This document shows positions 17,348 through 25,593 of a DNA stretch of 64,000 nt, in pieces. The number at the start of each line of letters is the position of its first letter. The first letter of the stretch is position 1. Under the pieces are notes generated by a model. It saw only the letters and a program-made list of their open reading frames with translations. It made no database searches and was not told the DNA's origin. The position numbers and the translations under genes are program-made. The DNA comes from Winogradskya consettensis (lineage in GTDB: Bacteria > Actinomycetota > Actinomycetes > Mycobacteriales > Micromonosporaceae): the NCBI RefSeq assembly GCF_018332715.1, contig NZ_BOQP01000008.1, positions 647,900 to 711,899 of the forward strand, read 5' to 3'.

Positions 17348-17959
17348 TCAGGTGGGTGGTGGGAGGCCGGCTGCGGCTCGGGTGAAGGCTTCGGGGAGCA
17401 GGGTGTCCATGCGGACCGGTGGGTCGGCGCGGAGGTAGAAGGCCACGGTGGCCGCGTTGATCGCTGTGACGGTGGCCGCGACGAGGTTCGGGTAGAAGTC
17501 GTGTTTGACGTCGGTGCCGGTGCGCTCGGCGATGGCGGCGGCCAGCTCGGCCTCCGCGACGGCGCCGGCGCGCAGGAGCTCGCCCTGCAGGACCGGCTCG
17601 GCCATCATCAGGCGCAGGCCGACGGTCCATTGGAGCTGGTCGGGCACGGGATGTGCGAGCACCTCGGGGCCCGGCTGGAACTGGGCCATCGCCGCCGCCG
17701 TGATCGCCGTCCAGAGTGACTCCCCCGGCGGCCGGCGCCGCAGCTCGGCGGAGACCTCCAGGAACCGGTCGAGCTGACGGGCCGCGATCGCCTCCGCCTT
17801 GCTCGAAAAATAATTGTTGAACGTACGCGGAGACACCCCCGCCGCCGCCGCGATGTCCTCCACTTTGACCTCGTCGTACCCGCGCTCCACGGTGAGCCGG
17901 ATCGCCGCCCAACTCAGCGCCGCCCGCGTCGCCACCTTCTTGGATTCCCGCAGCCCCAT
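17348..17959 (-). CDS. TetR family transcriptional regulator
   Basis: 203 residues. The N-terminal HTH is standard: SWAAIRLTVERGYDEVKVEDIAAAAGVSPRTFNNYFSSKAEAIAARQ, with the recognition helix around SPRTFNNYF. The C-terminal 140 residues form a ligand-binding helical domain. It lies upstream of the FAD monooxygenase on the same strand across a 0.5-kb gap; TetR plus flavin monooxygenase is a common pairing, so the monooxygenase is the likely target. The ligand is unknown. Confidence 0.9.
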   Translation of the reverse strand: MGLRESKKVATRAALSWAAIRLTVERGYDEVKVEDIAAAAGVSPRTFNNYFSSKAEAIAARQLDRFLEVSAELRRRPPGESLWTAITAAAMAQFQPGPEVLAHPVPDQLQWTVGLRLMMAEPVLQGELLRAGAVAEAELAAAIAERTGTDVKHDFYPNLVAATVTAINAATVAFYLRADPPVRMDTLLPEAFTRAAAGLPPPT

Positions 17960-18083
17960 GCCCCCACCCTACCCGAACTTGCGCGCCCCGCAAAGATGCA
18001 TGCCCCGCAATTTTCCGCCGGAACCCGACCGCTGAGCGCTCCCGCCCGTACCCGTGGTTGGCACCCGACCTGGAGGCAACACC

Positions 18084-20252
18084 ATGCCTGCACTTCCCGA
18101 GTCCGACCCGCACCCCGACTGGCCCCCGGCCGACACCCCCCGCCCGGAGGAGGAACCCACCGCCGAACTCCCCGTCATCAAGGCCCGCAAGCCCGGCTGG
18201 AACGGCCCCACCCTGGCCCAGGCCGCCCTCTCCATGGCCTTGACCAATCACAGGTCCTCCACCCCGGATCCCCAGGAGGCAGACCCTCCCCTTGCCGACC
18301 GGACGCCGGCGCCGGAGCGCTCGGTGGACGGACACCCTGACGATCCCCGGGCCGGAAGACCCCCCGCCGCCAGGAACCCCACCACGCCGGCTGCCACACA
18401 ACCCGCAGCCACCGGGCAAGGCGGATTCGGCTCACCCGACGGGCAAGACCGGCTCGGGTCAGCCGACGGGAGAGACGGGTCTGAGGCGGTCGGCGGGTCT
18501 GAGGCGGTCGGCGGGGAAAGTGGGTCTGCAGTGGCCGGCGGAGAACCCGGAGCCGGGGCTGCCGGCGGGGAACGCGGATCCGGGTCAGCTGGGACATCAC
18601 GAGAAGCCGGGTCGGCTGAGGCCACGGTCGGGGAGAGCGCTCCCCCGGCGGCCGGGACGACCGAATCGGCCGGAACGTCCGGGACAGCCTGGGCGACCGG
18701 GGCAGCTGGGGCGGCCGGGGGAATGGCTGGTCTTCCGATGGAACCACCGCCTGCCGCCGGGCCGCTGATGTCGTCGGGTGCCTGGCCGTCGTGGACCGAG
18801 GCGTCACAGACCGAGGCGTCGCGGACGGGGCAGGCGTCACGGACGGGGCAGGCGTCACGGACGGGGCAGGCGTCGCGGCTTGTCGCTGCGGCCTCCGCGT
18901 TCGGCGACGACCTTGACGCGTCATCGTCGGGTTCCTTGGGTGAGCCGGGCGCAGTCCCCTACGCGGAGACGGGCAGGCCGGACGGCGGAACGGGAACGGC
19001 TGCGTCGCCTCATGCGGGAACCGGCGCAGCGGCACGCGTCGGTGAGTCCGTGGATGTCGAGGCGGCGAGGTGGGAGGCCACGCCGGTGTTCGTCAGTGGT
19101 CGGGCGGCCGGTGACGCGAACGGCAGCCTCGACGCCGCGGACAGCGAGCTCGCGGGCCGCGACAGCACAAGGGCGATCGGTATCAACCCGCGGCCGCTGG
19201 ACGGTGCGGGGACGTTTGATCGTGAGGGTGACGGCGGGGATGGGGACGCCGGGTGGCTTCTGCCGGGGACGCCGCATGCGGATGATGGCCGGGTGGTGGA
19301 CCGGAGCGAGGAGGCTGCCGGGGACGGCGGGCCGGGGCGGCGGTGGCTGGTCGGGGCGGGTGTTGTGGCTGTTGCGCTGGTGCTGGCCGGGGTTGCGGTT
19401 GTCGTGGTGGGGCACGGCGGGGAGGGCTCCGGGGCGGACAGCAGGCAGTGGGCTCCGCCTGCTGCGGCTGGTGGGGGCAGGCAGGGTGCCGCGGGCCAGC
19501 AGAACGGCGCGGGCCAGCCGGGGGCGGGAAGCCAGAGCGGGCAGCAAGCCGGGCAGCAGAGCGACCAGCAAGCCGGACAGCAGGCAGGGCAGCAGAGCGG
19601 GCAGCAGCGGGGGGACGGTGCGGGCGGGCAGCCTGGCAACGTGGCTGGGGCGCATGTGGTGGAAGGGGTGCGCTCCGGGCGTACCGTGGCGGGATTTGAT
19701 CTGGTGGATGGGGCTCGGAGTGTGACGCTTCGGACGGCTGATCTCGGGGATGGGCTCTATCGGGTCAGTACGCCTGTGGGGCAGGCGGCTGTGCCGCTCA
19801 GTGAGGAGCGGGACGGGCGGGTTCAGGTGCGGATGGCCGGGGATGCGGAGGCGGTCGACATCACGCTGAGTTCGCGGGTGCGGTGGGATCTGCGGGTCGG
19901 TGGGGGTGCTGACAGCAGCGTCATCGATCTCAGTGGAGGGCGGGTCGGCGGGGTGGATCTCAGCGGTGGGGCCACCCGGATCAGTCTGGTGCTGCCGCCG
20001 CCGGACGGGACGCTGAACGTGCGGATGTCGGGTGGGGTCAGTCTGCTGGATGTGCGGACCGCGGCGGACGTGCCGGTGCGGGTGCGGGTGGGGCGTGGGG
20101 CCGGGCAGGTGGTGCTGGACGGGTTGACGCATTCCGGGGTGGCGGCGGGTGGGACGTTCAGTTCGCCGAGCTGGGACACCGCGGCGGATCGGGTCGATCT
20201 TGACGCGGTGGCGGGGCTCGCGGCGCTGACGGTGGCGGCCGGCGGGCTCTGA
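18084..20252 (+). CDS. Low-complexity single-pass membrane protein with outer beta-helix domain
   Basis: 722 residues from ATG 18084, with GGAGG 7 bases upstream. The first 418 residues are a disordered, Gly/Ala/Ser/Thr/Pro-rich cytoplasmic region holding an exact 18-bp tandem repeat near 18821-18880 (TGQASR three times) and SEAVGG repeats. One transmembrane helix follows (RRWLVGAGVVAVALVLAGVAVVVV, about 419-445). Then comes a Gly/Gln-rich linker with GQQ repeats and a C-terminal domain of about 190 residues with repeated short strands and glycine turns (for example IDLSGGRVGGVDLSGG) resembling DUF4097-type beta-helices. It ends 6 bp before the GGDEF-EAL gene, so the two are probably co-transcribed. 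Confidence 0.7.
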   Translation: MPALPESDPHPDWPPADTPRPEEEPTAELPVIKARKPGWNGPTLAQAALSMALTNHRSSTPDPQEADPPLADRTPAPERSVDGHPDDPRAGRPPAARNPTTPAATQPAATGQGGFGSPDGQDRLGSADGRDGSEAVGGSEAVGGESGSAVAGGEPGAGAAGGERGSGSAGTSREAGSAEATVGESAPPAAGTTESAGTSGTAWATGAAGAAGGMAGLPMEPPPAAGPLMSSGAWPSWTEASQTEASRTGQASRTGQASRTGQASRLVAAASAFGDDLDASSSGSLGEPGAVPYAETGRPDGGTGTAASPHAGTGAAARVGESVDVEAARWEATPVFVSGRAAGDANGSLDAADSELAGRDSTRAIGINPRPLDGAGTFDREGDGGDGDAGWLLPGTPHADDGRVVDRSEEAAGDGGPGRRWLVGAGVVAVALVLAGVAVVVVGHGGEGSGADSRQWAPPAAAGGGRQGAAGQQNGAGQPGAGSQSGQQAGQQSDQQAGQQAGQQSGQQRGDGAGGQPGNVAGAHVVEGVRSGRTVAGFDLVDGARSVTLRTADLGDGLYRVSTPVGQAAVPLSEERDGRVQVRMAGDAEAVDITLSSRVRWDLRVGGGADSSVIDLSGGRVGGVDLSGGATRISLVLPPPDGTLNVRMSGGVSLLDVRTAADVPVRVRVGRGAGQVVLDGLTHSGVAAGGTFSSPSWDTAADRVDLDAVAGLAALTVAAGGL

Positions 20253-20258
20253 GGGGGG

Positions 20259-22505
20259 GTGGAATACCTCAAGAGAAGGTCAAGGGCGCCGAACAGCAGG
20301 ACTGTGCGGAGAATCGCGGACCGATGGTGGGCGATCTGGCCGGTGCTGGGTCTGGCCGGCTGCCTCGTCTATCTGACGCTGCCATCGGGGGCGGTTCCGG
20401 CCGCGTTCTCGGCTGCGGTCGGCTATCTGGCCGCTCTGGTGACAATTCTCGGGGTACGCCGTAACAGGCCGCCCGATCCCCTGGCGTGGCTCGTGTTCGC
20501 GGCGGGTCACGTGTTCTGGGCGACCGGGGACATCGCGTACGCCGCGAACTCGCATCTGCTGGGCTATCAGCCGTACCCGTCGTGGGCGGACGCCTCGTAC
20601 CTGTGCGCGTACCCCTTCTTCGTCTTCGCCCTGTTCCGGCTCGCCCGCGGCCGGCGGGCCGGCTGGTCGCGGCTGATCGACGCCGGGGTGAGCATCACCG
20701 GGCTGGGGCTGGTCTACTGGGTGTTCGTGATCGGGCCCATCGCCGGTGACACCTCGCTGCCGCTGCTGGGCCGGATCGCGACGATCGGGTACCCGACGGC
20801 CAGCGTGCTGATGCTCGCCGCGGTGCTGCCGCTGATCGTCCGGGCCGGGCGGCGCAGCCCGAGCGGGTGGATGCTCGCCATGGGCTGCGTGACGGTCCTG
20901 CCGGGCAATGTCGTGTACACGCTCTTCCCCGGGTTGCTGGCCCAGTACGGCGCTCTTGTCTACGGGGCGTTCGTCTGCACGTACATCTGCTGGGCGGGTG
21001 CGGCTGTGCACTCCTCGTCGCGTACGCCCGATGCCGGCCCGGAGCGCACCGGATCCCGCAGGCTGGCGATGCCCGCGGCGGCGACGATGCTCGTGCCCGT
21101 GGTCCTGTTCGTCGAGGGTGGGCGGGCACCGGACCACGTGGACTGGCTCGCGGTCGGGATCGGCTCGACGCTGCTGGTGCTGCTGGTGATGGCGCGGCTC
21201 GTCGGCTTCGTGTCGCAGGTGCAGTCCCAGGCCGTGCAGCTGGAGGATCTCGCGTTGCACGACGCGCTGACCGGGCTGCCGAACCGGCGGGTCTTCGAGG
21301 AACGGCTCGAAGTGGCGGTGGCCACCGGGAGCCCGCAGGTCGCGATGCTCGACCTGGACGGCTTCAAGGACGTCAACGACCGGCTCGGGCATGCGATCGG
21401 TGACCGGCTGCTGACTGTGGTGGCGCAGCGGCTGGCGGCGGCGCTCGGCAACGACGGTGGTCTCGTCGCACGGATGGGCGGTGACGAGTTCGCCGTGCTG
21501 GTGGGCAACGGCATGGACGGTGTCGTCGCGCGGATCTGCGCGGAACTGGACCGGCCGATCGAGGTCGCCGGGCACGAGCTGCTCATCGGTGCGAGCATCG
21601 GCACCGCCGACGGCGCGGACACCGGCGACGCGGGCGAGGTGCTGCGGCGCGCGGACGTCGCGATGTACGCGGCGAAGCACGCCGGGGTGCGGCACCGCCG
21701 TCATCACAGCGAGCTGGACGTGGTCGCGGGCGAGCACGCGCTGCTCGCGGCGGAGCTGCGCGCCGCTCTGGACACCGGTCAGTTCCGGGTCGTCTACCAG
21801 CCCATCGTCTCGCTTCCCGACGGGCGGATCGTGTCGGTGGAGGCGCTGGTCCGATGGGATCATCCGACGCGCGGCTTCGTCAGTCCGGTCGAGTTCATCC
21901 CGGTCGCCGAGCAGAACGGGCTGATCGTGGAGCTGGGTGCGTGGGTTCTGCGTACGGCGTGTGCGCAGGCCGTCATGTGGCGTAACGAGCTGGGCGAGGC
22001 AGCGCCGGAACGTATGTCTGTCAACGTTTCCGCGCGCCAGCTGGCCGAGCCGGGCTTCGCCGACGTGGTCGCCTCGGTGCTGGCGTGGACCGGTCTCGGC
22101 GCCCGGCACCTGATCGTCGAGGTGACCGAGACCGCGGTGTTCGGCGGCGGTCAGACCGTGCAGACGGTCAAGGACCTGCACGAGCTGGGCGTGAAGATCG
22201 CGCTCGACGACTTCGGCACGGGACACTCGTCGCTGGGGCTGTTGCAGACGATCCCGGTCGACATGCTCAAAGTGGATAAATCATTCGTGGACGGGATCAC
22301 GATGGCCGGTCGGCACGCGGTCATCGCCACCGCATTGATCCAAGTCAGTAACGGTTTGGGGTTGATGGCGGTCGCCGAGGGGGTAGAGACAGCGGAACAG
22401 GCAGCGGAGCTCCACCGGCTCGGGTACCGGCTCGCGCAGGGCTACCATTTCGGCCGACCGGTGGCCGAACCGGACTTCACCGGAACCCGGGTCGCTGTGG
22501 TGTGA
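20259..22505 (+). CDS. Membrane GGDEF-EAL protein (c-di-GMP synthesis/hydrolysis)
   Basis: 748 residues. The N-terminal 320 residues hold about eight or more hydrophobic helices forming a sensor-like membrane domain. A GGDEF domain follows with an intact active site (MGGDEF, residues 407-411) and metal Asp in AMLDLDGFKDVND. The usual RxxD inhibitory site is absent: the position reads N398-D-G-G401. The EAL domain is also complete (E528-A-L530, NVSARQL, VEVTETAVF, DDFGTGHSSL, KVDKSFV, AEGVETAEQ). Both synthase and phosphodiesterase activity are therefore possible. It follows the low-complexity membrane protein by 6 bp. Confidence 0.93.
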   Translation: MEYLKRRSRAPNSRTVRRIADRWWAIWPVLGLAGCLVYLTLPSGAVPAAFSAAVGYLAALVTILGVRRNRPPDPLAWLVFAAGHVFWATGDIAYAANSHLLGYQPYPSWADASYLCAYPFFVFALFRLARGRRAGWSRLIDAGVSITGLGLVYWVFVIGPIAGDTSLPLLGRIATIGYPTASVLMLAAVLPLIVRAGRRSPSGWMLAMGCVTVLPGNVVYTLFPGLLAQYGALVYGAFVCTYICWAGAAVHSSSRTPDAGPERTGSRRLAMPAAATMLVPVVLFVEGGRAPDHVDWLAVGIGSTLLVLLVMARLVGFVSQVQSQAVQLEDLALHDALTGLPNRRVFEERLEVAVATGSPQVAMLDLDGFKDVNDRLGHAIGDRLLTVVAQRLAAALGNDGGLVARMGGDEFAVLVGNGMDGVVARICAELDRPIEVAGHELLIGASIGTADGADTGDAGEVLRRADVAMYAAKHAGVRHRRHHSELDVVAGEHALLAAELRAALDTGQFRVVYQPIVSLPDGRIVSVEALVRWDHPTRGFVSPVEFIPVAEQNGLIVELGAWVLRTACAQAVMWRNELGEAAPERMSVNVSARQLAEPGFADVVASVLAWTGLGARHLIVEVTETAVFGGGQTVQTVKDLHELGVKIALDDFGTGHSSLGLLQTIPVDMLKVDKSFVDGITMAGRHAVIATALIQVSNGLGLMAVAEGVETAEQAAELHRLGYRLAQGYHFGRPVAEPDFTGTRVAVV

Positions 22506-22596
22506 CACAACGGATCGGCGGTGCGTGAACGTGGCGACGCAGCTCTCCCCTATGATGCGCGCTACAACTTCACCCGAAGCCGTCCGGAGGCATGCC

Positions 22597-23463
22597 GTGG
22601 CATCAGTCCTTTCCCTCGTCGGCGGGCTCGTGGTCGGGGTGATCGCCGGCTGGCTCATCTGGGGCAGGAAATCCGCCCCGGCCGTTCCCGCCGGCACGTC
22701 GGCACCGGCGACCCCGCCGGCCGCCGAGCCGATCCCCGACCCGAGTCCCGCCGCCGACGCCGCCGTCTCCGACCCGGAGCCGGCCGCCGAGCCCTTCGCC
22801 GAGCCCCTCAGCACGACCGCACCGGTCGCCGGGGAGCCCATCGTGGAGCCCGTCGCCGCCGGTCAGCCGGCACCGGCCGACGTCACGGAACCGGAGCCGG
22901 CCTTCGAGCCGGAGCCGGACCCGGTTGTCGTCGCGGAGACGGACACGGTCACCCTCGTGGAGACCGGGTCCGAGCCGATTCTGGTAGCGGAGACGGAAAC
23001 CGTCTCCGTGGTGGAGACCGAGACGGAGCCGGTTCTCATCGTCGAGACCGAAACCGTCGCGATCACGGAGGCCGAGCCGGTCGCGCCCATCGCCGCGACC
23101 GAACCCGAGCAGGTTGCCGAGCCGGTTGCCGAGCCCGCGCTGTTCACGGAGCCGGCACCGGAGCCGTTCGCGGAGCCCGAGCCGGTCGTGATCCCCGCCC
23201 AGGCCGCTGCCCCCGCCGTGGAGCAGACGACCGGCGAGCCGCACGAGATCCTCACGCACGAGCCCGACGATCTGACCAAGATCGCCGGCATCGGCCCGAA
23301 GATGGCGATGGCCCTGGCGGCCGGCGGCATCACGACGTTCGCGGAGCTCGCGAACACCGACGTGGCCACCCTGCGCACGATGATCTCAACGGCCGGCATG
23401 CGGCTCGCCCCGACCATCAACACCTGGCCGGAGCGCGCCCAGGCCCTCGTGGGCACCAAGTAA
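22597..23463 (+). CDS. Membrane-anchored helix-hairpin-helix protein with acidic linker
   Basis: 288 residues from GTG 22597, chosen because CCGGAGG sits 6-7 bases upstream; the frame extends back to 22525. It starts with a transmembrane helix (VLSLVGGLVVGVIAGWLIWG), followed by about 180 residues rich in Pro, Glu, Ala, Thr and Val with repeats such as VVETETEP and FAEPEP. Residues 224-252 form a helix-hairpin-helix (DDLTKIAGIGPKMAMALAAG), the type seen in DUF4332-like or ribosomal-S13-like modules. Such domains usually bind DNA or proteins. The gene ends at a strong terminator. Confidence 0.72.
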   Translation: MASVLSLVGGLVVGVIAGWLIWGRKSAPAVPAGTSAPATPPAAEPIPDPSPAADAAVSDPEPAAEPFAEPLSTTAPVAGEPIVEPVAAGQPAPADVTEPEPAFEPEPDPVVVAETDTVTLVETGSEPILVAETETVSVVETETEPVLIVETETVAITEAEPVAPIAATEPEQVAEPVAEPALFTEPAPEPFAEPEPVVIPAQAAAPAVEQTTGEPHEILTHEPDDLTKIAGIGPKMAMALAAGGITTFAELANTDVATLRTMISTAGMRLAPTINTWPERAQALVGTK

Positions 23464-23476
23464 CCAGCACCACCCG

Positions 23477-23512
23477 CAGGGCCCGGTCGTCGTCGACGAC
23501 CGGGCCTCTGCT
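23477..23512 (+). terminator. Perfect 13-bp stem-loop terminator
   Basis: GGCCCGGTCGTCG (23480-23492) pairs perfectly with CGACGACCGGGCC (23494-23506) around a single T, so the real loop is 3-5 bases. TCTGCTTTG follows. It begins 16 bp after the helix-hairpin-helix gene's stop and insulates it from the Ni/Co operon. Confidence 0.85.
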
Positions 23513-23525
23513 TTGTGCCCGGCAA

Positions 23526-23669
23526 GTGCGGTCCACCGCGACCGGCGATGAGCACGCGGTGCTGCGCCTGATGACCGGGGAGCCGTGGCACGACTCGGGG
23601 TTGCCGATCACCGACGACCCGCGCCGGAGCCGGTTCGAGCGGCGGCTGGAGATGATCATCACTTCGTGA
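23526..23669 (+). CDS. Possible 47-residue ORF between terminator and Ni/Co operon
   Basis: The frame from GTG 23526 reads VRSTATGDEHAVLRLMTG, then EPWHDSGLPITDD and a basic-acidic tail ending IITS. Its composition is protein-like, unlike the shadows, but there is no ribosome site and I recognise no family. It may be a small gene or the 3' remnant of a lost one. It fills most of the 311-bp gap from 23464 to 23774, whose other contents are the terminator and the Nur-like promoter. Confidence 0.25.
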   Translation: MRSTATGDEHAVLRLMTGEPWHDSGLPITDDPRRSRFERRLEMIITS

Positions 23670-23699
23670 ATCCCGCGCGCCGTCGCAGAAGCGGCTCAA

Positions 23700-23739
23700 T
23701 TGCCAATACTGTGCAACTACACACGTTGGCCAATATGCT
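23700..23739 (+). promoter_or_regulatory. Nur-box-like operator overlapping the Ni/Co operon promoter
   Basis: TTGCCA-ATACT-GTGCAA (23700-23716) fits the Streptomyces nickel regulator Nur box, tTGCaa-N5-ttGCAA, with mismatches at one base in each half. Its right half GTGCAA also works as a -35 element. Exactly 17 bases on comes TATGCT (23734-23739) as a -10. The Shine-Dalgarno GGAGGA of cbiM follows. This placement predicts repression by a nickel-loaded Fur-family regulator, whose gene is not in the window. Confidence 0.55.
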
Positions 23740-23774
23740 GCGAGGGACCGTGGCGCGTTCCTGGGGAGGAATCG

Positions 23775-24479
23775 ATGGACGACGTTCAGGCGATGCACAT
23801 CGCCAACGGGATCGTGGACGGGCCGGTGTCGGCACTGTTCGCCGTCCTCGCCGTGCTGGCGCTCGCGTTCTGCGTGTGGCGGGCGCGGGCCGACCTCGAC
23901 GACCGGCTGGCGCCGATGGCGGGGCTGGTCGCCGCGTTCATCTTCGCGGTGCAGATGCTCAACTTCCAGGTTCTGCCGGGCGTGTCCGGGCACCTGCTCG
24001 GCGGCGCGCTCGCCGTGGTCCTGGTCGGGCCGTGGGTCGGTGCGCTCTGCGTCTCCACCGTGCTGATCGTGCAGTGCCTGCTGTTCGCGGACGGCGGGCT
24101 CACCGCCCTGGGGCTGAACATCACCAACATGGCGCTGATCGGCACCGCCGCCGGTTACCTGCTGGTCGCCGCGCTGATGCGGTTCCTGCCGAAGACGCCG
24201 GGCGGCGTCGGCGCGACCGCGTTCATCGCGTCGGTGGTCGGCGTGGTCGTCGCGTCGCAGGGCTTCGTCCTCGAGTACTGGCTGGGCGGCACGACCCAGC
24301 TGTCGATGACCACGATCGCCGGGACGATGGCCGGCGTACACGTGCTGATCGGTCTCGGTGAGGGCCTGATCGCCGCGACAACGGTCGCCACCGTCGCCCG
24401 GGTCCGCCCCGACCTGGTGTACGCGCTGCGCCGCTACCGCAAGACCGTTCCCGCAGTAGAGATGGCTGATGCCTCATGA
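23775..24479 (+). CDS. cbiM: ECF-type nickel/cobalt transporter substrate-binding membrane protein
   Basis: 234 residues, multi-pass. This is the S component of a CbiMNQO/NikMNQO importer, which captures Ni2+ or Co2+ at its N-terminus. The hallmark MHIANGIVDGPVSALFAV is visible, as are conserved MLNFQVLPGVSGHLLGGALA, LCVSTVLIVQCLLFADGGLTALGLNITNMALIG and GEGLIAA. The ribosome site GGAGGA fits ATG 23775, giving six extra residues (MDDVQA) before the MH motif. ATG 23793 would put Met-His at the very start, as metal binding in this family requires, but lacks a ribosome site. It heads a four-gene operon with overlapping ends. Confidence 0.92.
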   Translation: MDDVQAMHIANGIVDGPVSALFAVLAVLALAFCVWRARADLDDRLAPMAGLVAAFIFAVQMLNFQVLPGVSGHLLGGALAVVLVGPWVGALCVSTVLIVQCLLFADGGLTALGLNITNMALIGTAAGYLLVAALMRFLPKTPGGVGATAFIASVVGVVVASQGFVLEYWLGGTTQLSMTTIAGTMAGVHVLIGLGEGLIAATTVATVARVRPDLVYALRRYRKTVPAVEMADAS

Positions 24480-24832
24480 GCAAGCGACTCGGATGGTTCC
24501 TCGCCGGCGGGCTGCTGGTCGCGCTGCTGCTGGCCGGGGTGGTCAGCAACTTCGCCTCGGGCAGCCCGGACGGGCTCGACGCGACGGCGCGGCAGGGCTG
24601 CACGTTCGATGCCGATGACGAGATCACCGGCGGCACCTGCATGCTCCAGCAGGAGCAGGGCCATCAGATGGACGGCAGCCCGCTCGCCGGTTACGGCATC
24701 CGGGGCATCGACAACGAATGGCTGTCGACCGGACTCTCCGGGGTTCTGGGTGTGCTGCTCACCTTCGGCATCGGCGGCGGCGTGTTCTGGCTCGCCCGCA
24801 AACGTAAGAGCCCCGAGGAAGCAAACACCTGA
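24476..24832 (+). CDS. CbiN-like PDGLE-domain subunit of the Ni/Co transporter
   Basis: 118 residues with two transmembrane helices (FLAGGLLVALLLAGVVSNF and GVLGVLLTFGIGGGVFWLA) flanking an extracytoplasmic loop. The loop starts with SGSPDGLD, the PDGLE signature of the CbiN/NikN or fused NikM-N group. Such small subunits are needed for metal loading of the M component. Its ATG overlaps the cbiM stop by 4 bases. The loop has two Cys residues and several His/Asp/Glu that could assist metal passage. Confidence 0.85.
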   Translation: MSKRLGWFLAGGLLVALLLAGVVSNFASGSPDGLDATARQGCTFDADDEITGGTCMLQQEQGHQMDGSPLAGYGIRGIDNEWLSTGLSGVLGVLLTFGIGGGVFWLARKRKSPEEANT

Positions 24833-25593
24833 TGGGAGCCGGGCACGCACATCCGCTGTATCTCGACCGGTCCGGTCCGGTGCACCGGCTCGCGCCGGAG
24901 GTGAAGATCCTCGCGACGTTGCTGTTCACCGTCGTGGTGGTGGCGACCCCGCGCGAGGAGTTGTGGGCCTTCGGCGGGTATGCGGTGCTGCTGGCGGTGG
25001 TTGCCGGCGCGGCGGGCGTACCGATGAAATGGCTGGCCAAGCGCGCCTCGATCGAGCTTCCGTTTGTCCTTCTCGCCGTTGCCCTGCCGTTCGCGGGGCA
25101 CGGCGAGCGGGTCGGCTGGCTGGGGATGTCGCTGTCGGTGGACGGGCTCTACGGCGCGTGGAACATCGTCGCGAAGGGCACGCTCGGGGTGGTGGCGTCG
25201 CTGCTGCTCGCCGCGTCGACCACGATGCGTGACCTGATCGTCGGGCTCGACCGGTTGCGCTGCCCGGCGGTGTTCACCCAGATCGCGACGTTCATGCTGC
25301 GCTATCTCGACATCCTCGCCGACGACGCGCGGCGGATGCGGATCGCGCGGCTGTCGCGGGGCTACGATCCGAGGTTCCTGTGGCAGGTCAGGGCGTTCGC
25401 GGTGAGCGTCGGGTCGCTGTTCCTGCGGGCGTACGAACGTGGTGAAAGGGTTTACCTGGCAATGGTGTCGCGTGGCTACGACGGGCGGTTGCCCCGGCCC
25501 GACGCGGGCGGCGCGACGGCCGCGCAATGGGCGCAGTCGGCGGTGCTCCCGGTGGCGGCCGCGGCCATCGCGGTGACAGCGGTCCTGCGGTGA
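24832..25593 (+). CDS. cbiQ: ECF transporter T component (CbiQ/EcfT)
   Basis: 253 residues with about five membrane helices. It couples the ATPase to the metal-binding CbiM. The two coupling helices carry the EcfT Ala-Arg-Gly-type motifs, here both as SRGYD (ARLSRGYDPRF and MVSRGYDGRL). LDRSGPVHRLAPEVKILATLLFTV at the N-terminus is typical. The start overlaps the upstream stop by one base (TGATG), and its stop overlaps the ATPase start. The substrate is probably nickel, given the Nur-like site before cbiM, but cobalt cannot be excluded. Confidence 0.92.
   Translation: MGAGHAHPLYLDRSGPVHRLAPEVKILATLLFTVVVVATPREELWAFGGYAVLLAVVAGAAGVPMKWLAKRASIELPFVLLAVALPFAGHGERVGWLGMSLSVDGLYGAWNIVAKGTLGVVASLLLAASTTMRDLIVGLDRLRCPAVFTQIATFMLRYLDILADDARRMRIARLSRGYDPRFLWQVRAFAVSVGSLFLRAYERGERVYLAMVSRGYDGRLPRPDAGGATAAQWAQSAVLPVAAAAIAVTAVLR

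Noticed and set aside
20280..22226. A 648-codon minus-strand frame over the GGDEF-EAL gene
   Set aside because: His/Arg/Gln-rich shadow; the sense protein is unambiguous.
23670..23774. Cobalamin riboswitch upstream of cbiM
   Set aside because: The leader is too short (about 30 bases after the -10) and lacks a B12-box-like sequence; a Nur-type operator explains it better.
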